A stretch of DNA of 14,399 nt, from the NCBI GenBank assembly GCA_964617105.1, contig CAZTWC010000070.1, forward strand, positions 1 to 14,399, written 5' to 3'. Positions within the stretch are counted from its first letter, which is position 1; every line of letters begins with the position of its first letter. This stretch comes from CAZTWC01 sp964617105 [NCBI: uncultured Myxococcia bacterium] (GTDB taxonomy: Bacteria > CAZTWC01). The notes beneath the pieces were generated by a model that did no database searches, was not told the origin of the DNA, and worked only from the letters and a program-made list of their open reading frames with translations. Below, piece after piece: positions 7,560 to 14,399 of this stretch. A program made the translations under genes and the position numbers.

Positions 7560-10316
7560 CTAAGTAAAATCTCCTATGGTCTGGTTTATCAACCGGCGGA
7601 CTACCTTTACCACCCTCTCCATAAAGGAATAGTTACGAAAGGTGTGAGCCATCAGGTACATAGGAATACGATTAATGATATAGTCACGCAGGCAGAGGTT
7701 GTATCCCCGGTCCCACAACTTTTTATCCAGTTTTATCCCACTGCTTTTCTCCAGAGCCTTTCGGTGCACCTCAGAATAATGCAAAATCTCATCTTCTTTC
7801 ACTTCCGGCAGGAGCACAAAAGAGAGCAGTTCTACCAGGTCGCGCTGGGGCAAATGCAAGGTGGCCAATTCCCAGTCGTAGGCACACAGCCGCCAGTCCC
7901 CGTCCGGCAAAGGCCGCAAAGCGATATTCCTGGGGTTAAAATCGTTGTGCACCAGGGTACGGGGCATTTTTTCGATCTCTTGCCACCAGATTTCAACACT
8001 TTTAATTTGATTTATAATAGCAGACTTCTCCCCCTGGGTGATAATCTCGGGAAACTCTTCGGAGGCATGAAAAATCAGCGACTCCCATAAATCTTTCATC
8101 CTGCCCATCAAATTCGCCGTGGGATATTGACCCAGCCAAGACTGTGACTTCAACTCTTCCTCTCGTCCCAACCAGATAGCATGGATCTCGGCAATGCCTT
8201 TCAAGGCGGCCTCTATATGCTGCTTCTGCCAGACTCCCGGGCTATTGGCAGTGTTGAGCAACTCCATATTCTCCAATTTTTCCATAACCACCACATAGGC
8301 TTCACGCTCGTGGTTGCTATAGCAATGGTAAATTTTAGGAACATGGCGGATAAAACGCGGATCCTTTTGGCTGTATACTGCCAACTCCCGGAGGTGGCAA
8401 TTTTTAAAACCGGTCAAATCCTTATACCTGGCATGGGATGATGCCAACCGGCCACCACACATAGTTGCCATACTGTTTATCATCAGGATCACTTCATCAT
8501 CCAGTGGTTTTACTTTAACCAGCACATCGGTATGTGACTTCTCCTGCAAATTAAGGTGGTTGATCCGCAGAGGATACAGTCCTACCAGTTTTCGCACCTT
8601 TCTGGCGGTCAACTGGGTTATGATGGAACTGCCCATCTCAAAATCTAGTGGTTCAATCGCAACCACCTCAAGAGAATCGTTATTAAAAAAGCGACGCAGA
8701 GGTTCCTGGAAAAAAGTTTTGTTCAAGTCATCCTTGCCAAACCATTTTACTGGCCGGTTTCGACCCAGACGGTCGTGAGCTGTGGCGAACTGACCGCTGG
8801 CAATGGCCGCCAGGGTAGAGATATCCAGAGCCAGGCAAAAACCGGCGATAATCTCGGCCAGGCGAAAAACCTTTCTAGCCGATGTACAGCCAATGATATC
8901 CAGGGCGTCCTGCTGCACCGGCAGATGAGTTCCGCCGCCAACAGTACCAATAATCAGGCTGGGAAGCATCAAACTGGCGTACAAACCCTTTTCTGATGCC
9001 TGCAGGTTCAATTGACCCAAACTAGACTCATGGATACTGGCGATATCTTGACCGGTGGCAGTATATATGGCGGCAATAACGTTGGCGATATTGATGTTGT
9101 AACCGATCATACCAGCCTGGATACTGCCCATTAAAAATCCCTGGTTGCACAGTTCTATGTGCTGGGGTGAAATTTTCAGCACCTGTTCCAAAATCTCCCG
9201 CTTAATAAAACATTCCGCTGTTACCCGGATGCCACGGCCAGACATAAAAGAGAGGTAATTTACTTTTTTATCTCCACTCAAATTGGCTTCGATAAAAAAA
9301 TTATCCACTACAATATCGGCAAAGTGCTGCATCTGCTCCATTATCCACTGGCAGGCTTTCCAGGTGCAAACCGTAGTCATGTTCTGGCCGGCAGCATCAC
9401 CGGTTTCATATAAAAAACGGACATGCACCATGTTGCCGATCTGAAAAGGTTCGACCTGGGTCAAATGGGCGTGACAGGAAACCAAACCGATTTGAGCGCT
9501 GATCTCCTCCTGGTGATCGCGTATCCATTTGGTAAAAAGAAAAGCACCGTTCATATCGGTGAGAATAAACATGGGAACCCGCAGCATTTGTTGGCGGATA
9601 ACCCGGGTAGTTACGCCGCCGGAACGGGAGATAGCAGTGGCTCCGCGAGTGGCAGAGGCCACCAACGCCCCCTCGGTGGTTGCAAAGGGAGCATAAATAA
9701 ACTCTTTAACAGCCTGGCCCTTGAACCAAAGCGGGCCCGCCAATCCTACCGGTATCTCCACTGAGCCAATCATGTTTTCAATATTACCGGTTAATTTTTC
9801 AATAGATAGAGAAGTGGACTCAAAAGTTTTCAAGTCATTGCCGGTGGTCTGGCGGATAAACTCCAACCTTTTCAGGCGAGCCTCCTCAGTGTAATGCCCC
9901 CGGGCCGGTACTCGCGGTATTTTATCGGGAGGGTCCTTCTGCACCATGGATTTCGGCTTATCCTCGGCAGACACCTCTTGCAGCAATTGCCAGAGGGTAG
10001 CCCTGGTTTCACCATCAACCGCCTCCATCCCCAACACGGTGCAGTTTCCCTTTTCCATCGCCTGTTTGTGGATAATCACCACCTTGGTGAGTCGCTTGTG
10101 ATAAAAAAAGGTGCCCAAAAAGAAGTTCTCTAAGGTTTCGCCAATCTCGGGAAGATCTTTGGGGGCCAGGTCGGTAACCGCCAACCGCAATCCGGTTTCG
10201 GAAACATCCTGCACCTCACAGACCAATGGTGCCTGGTTAACCATCAACACGGCAAACAGGTCGCTTAACCGGGATGGCACCAATCTCCTTTTTACCCGTT
10301 TTTCACGAACAGACAT
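7560..10316 (-). CDS. PilZ-like / HMG-CoA reductase / APH-kinase fusion protein
   Basis: 918 residues in one uninterrupted frame with three parts. (1) About 1-115: PilZ-like domain with a basic start and DVSETG (37-42), matching (D/N)xSxxG; the RxxxR part is only approximate (R7-R11, or R11/R16 spaced by four). (2) About 145-585: class I-type HMG-CoA reductase with ENMIG...PVGLAGPL, catalytic Glu215 in TTEGALVAS, the NADP-loop-like GDAAGQNM (306-313), catalytic Lys350 in DKK, Asp424 in TGQDIAS, GTVGGGTHLPVQQ (457-469) and His514 in AHDRLGR. (3) About 590-918: aminoglycoside-phosphotransferase-like kinase with a possible ATP lysine in LVKVKP (K601/K603), the Brenner motif HNDFNPRN (790-797, catalytic Asp792) and metal-binding Asp814 in YDWE. 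HMGR reduces HMG-CoA to mevalonate with NAD(P)H; the natural substrate here is unproven. No membrane segments are evident. AAGGAT precedes the start with a longish nine-base gap. It follows the exporter gene by 25 bases. Confidence 0.88.
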   Translation of the reverse strand: MSVREKRVKRRLVPSRLSDLFAVLMVNQAPLVCEVQDVSETGLRLAVTDLAPKDLPEIGETLENFFLGTFFYHKRLTKVVIIHKQAMEKGNCTVLGMEAVDGETRATLWQLLQEVSAEDKPKSMVQKDPPDKIPRVPARGHYTEEARLKRLEFIRQTTGNDLKTFESTSLSIEKLTGNIENMIGSVEIPVGLAGPLWFKGQAVKEFIYAPFATTEGALVASATRGATAISRSGGVTTRVIRQQMLRVPMFILTDMNGAFLFTKWIRDHQEEISAQIGLVSCHAHLTQVEPFQIGNMVHVRFLYETGDAAGQNMTTVCTWKACQWIMEQMQHFADIVVDNFFIEANLSGDKKVNYLSFMSGRGIRVTAECFIKREILEQVLKISPQHIELCNQGFLMGSIQAGMIGYNINIANVIAAIYTATGQDIASIHESSLGQLNLQASEKGLYASLMLPSLIIGTVGGGTHLPVQQDALDIIGCTSARKVFRLAEIIAGFCLALDISTLAAIASGQFATAHDRLGRNRPVKWFGKDDLNKTFFQEPLRRFFNNDSLEVVAIEPLDFEMGSSIITQLTARKVRKLVGLYPLRINHLNLQEKSHTDVLVKVKPLDDEVILMINSMATMCGGRLASSHARYKDLTGFKNCHLRELAVYSQKDPRFIRHVPKIYHCYSNHEREAYVVVMEKLENMELLNTANSPGVWQKQHIEAALKGIAEIHAIWLGREEELKSQSWLGQYPTANLMGRMKDLWESLIFHASEEFPEIITQGEKSAIINQIKSVEIWWQEIEKMPRTLVHNDFNPRNIALRPLPDGDWRLCAYDWELATLHLPQRDLVELLSFVLLPEVKEDEILHYSEVHRKALEKSSGIKLDKKLWDRGYNLCLRDYIINRIPMYLMAHTFRNYSFMERVVKVVRRLINQTIGDFT

Positions 10317-10341
10317 CTGTTTTCATCCTTTCTTAAAGATG

Positions 10342-12636
10342 TTAATTCCCAGATGGACTCTTTGGCGCAAATACTTTTAACAGCAATGGTAACATTACCA
10401 GATCGCCGTAAATAGCGGCCAAAGCCGCCACCGTGGTCAATAGGCCGAAATAAAAAACTGTGGCCACATCGGCTAACATCAGCACCGGATAACCAATCAC
10501 CAGCAACAAAGTGGTCATTATTGCTGCCGTTCCGGCCCGTTTAAAAGTCCTTTTCAGACAGGCTTCCCAACTCAAACCATCCTTTTCCGCCTGTTGCCAG
10601 TAATGGAGAAAATGGATAGTATCATCAATGGAAATACCCAATACTATGGCTCCCACTGTGGCAGTTCCAATATCCAGGTCGATTCCCAGAATTCCCATTG
10701 CTCCCAGCATAAAAAGCACCGGAAAACAATTGGGCACAATGGAGATCAAGGCCAATCGCAATGAGCGCAGCCAGGTTAACATAAGCACAAAGATTATAGC
10801 CAGGGCCAGAAAAAAACTGCGAACCTGAGAGGTAGTCACATAGTCGATAATCGAAACATACAGGGGCGGATATCCGCTGATCACTAATTTTCCCGCCTTT
10901 CCCATGGTCTCTTTTGCCAGATTTTCCAACTGCTTAAAGAGCCCCGCCATGGTTTTGGCGCTAATCATTTTGCCCAGCAGAGTTATCCGCCCTAAGTTTC
11001 CATCCTGGGTTATCACCGGGGCCAGGAAATTCTCCTGGAATTTTTTTCCCTTGCGATTCCACTCCAGAGGTTCTGATTCTAAAAGCAATTTCAACTGGGC
11101 CACCAGAGGCGCAGAGATTACCTGGTCTGGTTTCAACTCTGCACCCATCACCTGGGCCATACGGCGATAGATGGAATAGAGACCAAAACCATCACTAACC
11201 AGAGGCATTTCTTTGGCTCGATCCACAAACTTCTGGGTAGCGGCCAATATTTCCGGGCTATCCGCTTTCAACCCCCTGGCGGGCACAACCGTAAATTCCA
11301 AAGGGCTATAATAACCCCACCCCTTCTCTATGGTCAAATGGTCTTTTACCACCTGATGATCATCGGGAAAATACCCCAAAGTATAGGTGTCGGTTTTAAC
11401 CTGAAAGGCAAATATCAAAGCCACCAGCACCAACAACACTGAGAGCCCCGCCAACTGACCGGGCTTTTCTCTTAGCCAAGAATCCACCTTGTTCAAAATT
11501 TTACTGGCCAGCAGCAATCGCGGTTGAGTGCTATTTTCCTTTAGTTTGTAAAAAACCAGGGTCATAAAAATCATGCTGGCGACAAAGGCTATACCCACTC
11601 CCAGAGCCGCATAAATCCCCAAATGCTGGATCACTGCCATGGGTGAAGATACCAAAGCCATAAATCCGCAAATAGTGGTGATGGTGGTAAACAGACAAGG
11701 GAGAAAAACCCGTTTTACCGTGGCATAGACAATCTCACCTCGGCTACTCTCCTGGTTTTTACTTAGTTCCTGAAAAAATATAGCCGGAAAATGGATGGCG
11801 TCCGCTATGCCCAGCACTATTATTAAAGTTGGCAAAACAATGGTAACCATATTTATTTGATGGTCCAACAGGCCATAAACTCCCAGAGCCCCCAGGGTGC
11901 CGGTCAAAATAACCCCCAGAATGGCGGCCACTAAAAGCAGGCTTTTAAAAAACCACCACACCGCCACAAACATTACCAGATAAGTTATCCCTACAAACAG
12001 GCCAAAATCATGCTGAGTAATGATGTTCAGCCCCGAATAGATTACCCCGATACCGCCCATGGGATGTTCGGTTTCTCCCATCACCTGGCCGGTGATCTGG
12101 CGAACCTGCCCTACAATGGCGTCTCGCCGCAGGTCTATATCCGCCATGGTCTCCATCTGTGCCCAAAGCATGGCCCGAGTCCCATCCTTACTGATAAAGC
12201 GGCCAATCATCAGCGGATTGGCAACCAAGCGTTTCTTGAGAGCCGCCAGTTCATATTGGGCAGAGGGCAGCGGCCTGGGCACAGCGTAATCAAACTTGAG
12301 CCCTTTTCCGGTTTCATAAAAATCCCGGGCTGATAACAGAGAATGAACCGAATCCACTCCCTCGACATTTTCCAACTCTTTACTCAGTTGCTCAATTTTT
12401 TGCAACAAAGATGCATTGAAAATTCCCTGGGGGTGATATATCTGGATAAGAATCACCTCATCGTTGCCAAAATGTTTCTGAAAACGGTTGTAGTTCTGTA
12501 GTTGAGGGTCGGTTTTCAAAAACCACACGGTGAGAGCGTTATCGGGCCTAACTGCGGTTTTCAAGCCCGGCATAACCGCCAGGATGGCCACCACAAACAG
12601 GGCAAAGGCCAGCCAGCGCCAAGACAGCAGTCTCAT
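10342..12636 (-). CDS. MMPL/RND-family exporter
   Basis: 764 residues from the ATG at 12636. The layout is two similar halves: one N-terminal membrane helix (about 7-22), a large extracytoplasmic loop, five helices (about 212-366), then a second lead helix (about 395-412), a second large loop and five more helices (about 607-755). The paired family motifs GIADAIHF (276-283) and GISIDDTIHF (667-676) place acidic residues in the membrane (Asp279; Asp671/Asp672), as expected for proton-driven transport. Relatives (MmpL, HpnN and uncharacterised RND exporters) move lipids or hydrophobic compounds across the inner membrane. An ATG at 12675 would extend the protein by 13 residues into the upstream gene. 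The chosen ATG overlaps that gene's stop and has a strong ribosome site. The neighbours suggest a lipid-like cargo; this is inference. Confidence 0.9.
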   Translation of the reverse strand: MRLLSWRWLAFALFVVAILAVMPGLKTAVRPDNALTVWFLKTDPQLQNYNRFQKHFGNDEVILIQIYHPQGIFNASLLQKIEQLSKELENVEGVDSVHSLLSARDFYETGKGLKFDYAVPRPLPSAQYELAALKKRLVANPLMIGRFISKDGTRAMLWAQMETMADIDLRRDAIVGQVRQITGQVMGETEHPMGGIGVIYSGLNIITQHDFGLFVGITYLVMFVAVWWFFKSLLLVAAILGVILTGTLGALGVYGLLDHQINMVTIVLPTLIIVLGIADAIHFPAIFFQELSKNQESSRGEIVYATVKRVFLPCLFTTITTICGFMALVSSPMAVIQHLGIYAALGVGIAFVASMIFMTLVFYKLKENSTQPRLLLASKILNKVDSWLREKPGQLAGLSVLLVLVALIFAFQVKTDTYTLGYFPDDHQVVKDHLTIEKGWGYYSPLEFTVVPARGLKADSPEILAATQKFVDRAKEMPLVSDGFGLYSIYRRMAQVMGAELKPDQVISAPLVAQLKLLLESEPLEWNRKGKKFQENFLAPVITQDGNLGRITLLGKMISAKTMAGLFKQLENLAKETMGKAGKLVISGYPPLYVSIIDYVTTSQVRSFFLALAIIFVLMLTWLRSLRLALISIVPNCFPVLFMLGAMGILGIDLDIGTATVGAIVLGISIDDTIHFLHYWQQAEKDGLSWEACLKRTFKRAGTAAIMTTLLLVIGYPVLMLADVATVFYFGLLTTVAALAAIYGDLVMLPLLLKVFAPKSPSGN

Positions 12637-13754
12637 TAGACCACCTCGTAAACATGAAAAGATTGATAAAACCAACTACGGTCCTCTGTCCACAACTGCC
12701 GGGCAATCTGATCCAAAGAGCGTAGTTGTTGAGCCAGGCTCTCCGACCTGCCCCGTGGAACTAAAAGACTCCAATAGGCAATGCGTCCCTGGCCTTGAAA
12801 CCGATCAGCCATCTCCGCCAACAGGAGATCCGCTGCCTCCTGGGTCATATACTCAAAAATATCGGAAAAATTGGCTTTGGAAAAGGTGCCGGGCGCCTCC
12901 TCCCTGAGCACACTCTCCACCTGGCCGGTAACCACCGCTATCCGGGGTAAAAGTTGTTTCAACTTGTAAAAATTGGCTTTTTGCAAATAGAGCGGGCCTT
13001 GCTCCAGGTTGAAAAACCGGGACGTCAGAAAAAACTGCAAATAAAAATTAGTGTTAAGGGGAAGTTTGGTGCAAGCGTATCTAAAACGGGAGAAAAAGTA
13101 ATCTCCAACCTCATCTAATTTAACATACTTGAACTGGGCCGGGTCCCGCCCGGTTTTGGCCATCATCTCCCTGCCAAAATACCATTTGAATTTCTCTTGA
13201 AAAGTTTTGGTGGCAAATTTTTCCTTAAAAAAGGCTTCCTGCTCCAAGAGAGTTGGCCGGGTAAAAAGTTGCTCCACCACTTCCGGCGGGTGGATTTTAG
13301 CCAGGTGTTGTTTCTGAAAATCGATAAAATAACGCTCTAATTTGCCGCACAAAAGCAAACCATGAGAAATATCCTGCTGGTGCCGGTCCCAGTAATCAAT
13401 TGCTCCTGGAGGGAGATCTTGCCTAATCTTTTCATAGTAGTAGAGACGATCTGCCCCCTGGTTCACCCCCATCAGACAGGTAAACTCCTGATAATCGAGA
13501 CTTTTGATGCCCGCCAGTTTCAAATTTAGCAAAGCGCTCTGGCAGGGATTGATATCAATCGCCACCACCTGCCTGGGCTCCTGCAGCAGCAAGGCCAATG
13601 CGTTGTCACCTGCACTGATTATAGAGAGCACCCGGTCATCAGAGTTTATCTCCAGGGCTTTTTGCAGCAGCAAATGATCCTCCCACACCATGGAGTAACG
13701 CACCTGGTCCCAGGAAATATCTTCAAGCACATCTTTTTTAGTATCATGAGCCAT
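12636..13754 (-). CDS. DUF3419 family, BtaA-like SAM aminocarboxypropyl transferase
   Basis: 372 residues matching the DUF3419 family. Features are a SAM-binding region RVLSIISAGDNAL (41-53) followed by VVAIDINPCQ (63-72, Asp67 a likely SAM contact), the NFSDIFEYM segment (295-303) and YWSLLVPRG near the C-terminus (327-335). The best-known member, BtaA, moves the 3-amino-3-carboxypropyl group of SAM to diacylglycerol as the first step of betaine-lipid (DGTS) synthesis. No BtaB-type N-methyltransferase is visible here, so the product may stay unmethylated, carry a different acceptor, or be finished elsewhere. It is the first gene of the minus-strand series and translationally coupled to the exporter, which suggests its product is the exported material. 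AAGGA lies about 12 bases before the ATG, a long spacing, inside one arm of an inverted repeat. Family assignment is good; exact reaction is uncertain. Confidence 0.82.
   Translation of the reverse strand: MAHDTKKDVLEDISWDQVRYSMVWEDHLLLQKALEINSDDRVLSIISAGDNALALLLQEPRQVVAIDINPCQSALLNLKLAGIKSLDYQEFTCLMGVNQGADRLYYYEKIRQDLPPGAIDYWDRHQQDISHGLLLCGKLERYFIDFQKQHLAKIHPPEVVEQLFTRPTLLEQEAFFKEKFATKTFQEKFKWYFGREMMAKTGRDPAQFKYVKLDEVGDYFFSRFRYACTKLPLNTNFYLQFFLTSRFFNLEQGPLYLQKANFYKLKQLLPRIAVVTGQVESVLREEAPGTFSKANFSDIFEYMTQEAADLLLAEMADRFQGQGRIAYWSLLVPRGRSESLAQQLRSLDQIARQLWTEDRSWFYQSFHVYEVV
12641..12647 (-). promoter_or_regulatory. Ribosome site and TAATG coupling of the exporter gene
   Basis: On the minus strand GAGGTGG lies four bases before the ATG at 12636. 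The stop TAA of the DUF3419 gene (12638-12636) shares its last A with that ATG, forming TAATG. This fixes the exporter start and indicates that the two proteins are made by coupled translation. Confidence 0.8.
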
Positions 13755-13765
13755 TTTTTAATCTT

Positions 13766-13810
13766 ATCCTTCTGAAAAGTTAAGATCCCGGCAGGGGATA
13801 TCGGAAGGAT
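13766..13810. repeat. Nested inverted repeats covering the DUF3419 gene's ribosome site
   Basis: Outer arms ATCCTTC (13766-13772) and GAAGGAT (13804-13810) enclose inner arms ATCCC (13785-13789) and GGGAT (13795-13799). On the minus-strand RNA the outer arm nearest the gene contains the AAGGA ribosome site. A folded leader would therefore hide it; alternatively the site is a DNA operator. Confidence 0.4.
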
Positions 13811-13812
13811 TT

Positions 13813-13841
13813 ATTGTATCACATTACACCTTATGCTACAA
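13813..13841 (-). promoter_or_regulatory. Promoter of the minus-strand DUF3419-exporter-HMGR series
   Basis: On the minus strand TTGTAG (13841-13836), a 17-base spacer, then TACAAT (13818-13813), with a TGn extension before the -10 box. The expected start is near 13806, about 50 bases before the DUF3419 ATG. It uses the same bases as the plus-strand promoter, with the -35 of one inside the -10 of the other. Confidence 0.45.
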
Positions 13842-13842
13842 T
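13814..13842 (+). promoter_or_regulatory. Promoter of the OleC-like ligase gene
   Basis: TTGTAT (13814-13819), a 17-base spacer, then TACAAT (13837-13842). A TGn extension comes directly before the -10 box (TGC, 13834-13836). The expected transcript start near 13849 leaves a leader of about 38 bases before the ATG at 13887. It is recognised by sigma-70 consensus matching only. Confidence 0.5.
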
Positions 13843-13886
13843 AATTCTGAGCGTCAAAACTCTCCAATTTTCGGACAGAAACTACC

Positions 13887-14399
13887 ATGGCTGATTCAGA
13901 CAATTTCGCTTCTATAATCTTGGCACAGGCCCGCGCTCATGCACAGCGTAAGGCTCTGGTGATCCCCAAAAAATGGGAGCAGGGAAAAGTAGTGGAGGAG
14001 GAAAATATAACCTTCGGCCAGTTTGTGGACCGGGTGGAATCCCTTGCCCGCGGGTTGAAAGAGAAAGGCTTTTTACCCGACCAACGGGCGGTAGTGCTCT
14101 TTCCCCTGTCTATAGACCTCTATGCCCTGACCATGGCTCTATTGTTAAATGGCATGGCCCTGGTGCTCATCGATACCGGCATGGGACATAAAAAACTTTT
14201 AAAATGTATCAATTTTGCCAAACCAGACCTGATGGTCAGTATCCATGCCCTACTGAAATTCTGGCCTATATTGCCCGCTCTCTGGCCAATCAAAGGCAAG
14301 TACGCGGTAGATAAAAAATTCTTTGGCATCCAACCATTTTCTAAACTTTACCAAAAATCTGGCCAAAAAGTGGAAATCCTCTCCCGCCATCCAGATGAT
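13887..14399 (+). CDS. OleC-like AMP-forming acyl ligase, 3' end outside the window
   Basis: 171 residues are visible and the frame is open to the right edge. The sequence is the N-terminal part of an adenylate-forming (ANL) enzyme: ITFGQFVDRVESLARGLKEKG (about 41-61), VVLFPLSIDLYALTMALLLNG (69-89) and VLIDTGMGHKKLLKC (93-107) followed by AKPDLMVSI. The DTGMGxKxLxxC pattern and its setting recall OleC-type fatty acyl ligases (beta-lactone synthetases of olefin synthesis) more than ordinary acetyl-CoA synthetases. The ATP-binding P-loop and the A8/A10 motifs lie beyond the window, so activity cannot be judged. Such enzymes activate a carboxylate with ATP to an acyl-AMP, then form a thioester or a beta-lactone. 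The ATG at 13887 is the only start after an in-frame stop at 13848; it lacks a clear ribosome site. Divergent from the minus-strand lipid series and probably part of the same pathway. Confidence 0.8.
   Translation, partial: MADSDNFASIILAQARAHAQRKALVIPKKWEQGKVVEEENITFGQFVDRVESLARGLKEKGFLPDQRAVVLFPLSIDLYALTMALLLNGMALVLIDTGMGHKKLLKCINFAKPDLMVSIHALLKFWPILPALWPIKGKYAVDKKFFGIQPFSKLYQKSGQKVEILSRHPDD

Noticed and set aside
12637-12675. Longer start of the exporter at 12675
   Set aside because: It would overlap the DUF3419 gene by 40 bases and add 13 residues before the first membrane helix; the TAATG start at 12636 has a strong ribosome site.
14120-14329. Minus-strand frame opposite the OleC-like ligase
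   Set aside because: The plus-strand frame has clear adenylate-forming enzyme similarity and runs off the edge; the minus-strand frame has no recognisable features.

Overview
The window carries ten protein genes, two of them cut by the window edges, and no rRNA, tRNA, CRISPR array or transposase that I can see. Base composition is roughly balanced. The exception is a clearly AT-rich patch at about 1987-2480. The gene set points to a Gram-negative bacterium: DapL-type lysine/peptidoglycan synthesis, a PilZ-like domain and an MMPL/RND exporter. A Desulfobacterota-like or related uncultured lineage would fit, but this is a weak guess with no marker gene to settle it.

Left part (1-2480, + strand): the 3' part of a membrane-anchored Lys/Pro-rich TPR protein, then dapL (LL-diaminopimelate aminotransferase). 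A two-gene DUF4258/YgiT-zinc-finger pair follows, probably a toxin-antitoxin module; its first gene starts inside the end of dapL. Middle (2482-7483): a large minus-strand flavin/iron-sulfur 2-hydroxyacid dehydrogenase of the YdiJ/GlcD-GlcF fusion type, divergent from ssb, which converges on thrC. Both convergent gene pairs are packed tail to tail with gaps of only 1 and 9 bases.

Right part (6200-14399) is the unusual region. A minus-strand series reads, in transcription order: a DUF3419/BtaA-like SAM-dependent aminocarboxypropyl transferase, an MMPL/RND exporter coupled to it by a TAATG stop/start overlap, a three-part fusion protein (PilZ-like domain, HMG-CoA reductase with its catalytic residues, APH-type kinase domain), and thrC. 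A divergent plus-strand gene begins an OleC-like AMP-forming acyl ligase. The two directions appear to share one compact stretch of overlapping promoters. My inference is a lipid-building and lipid-exporting locus: the ligase activates an acyl chain, the HMGR domain reduces a thioester, the kinase phosphorylates a product, the DUF3419 enzyme adds a homoserine-like group, and the exporter moves the product to the outer envelope. The individual families are well supported. The combined pathway is a hypothesis.
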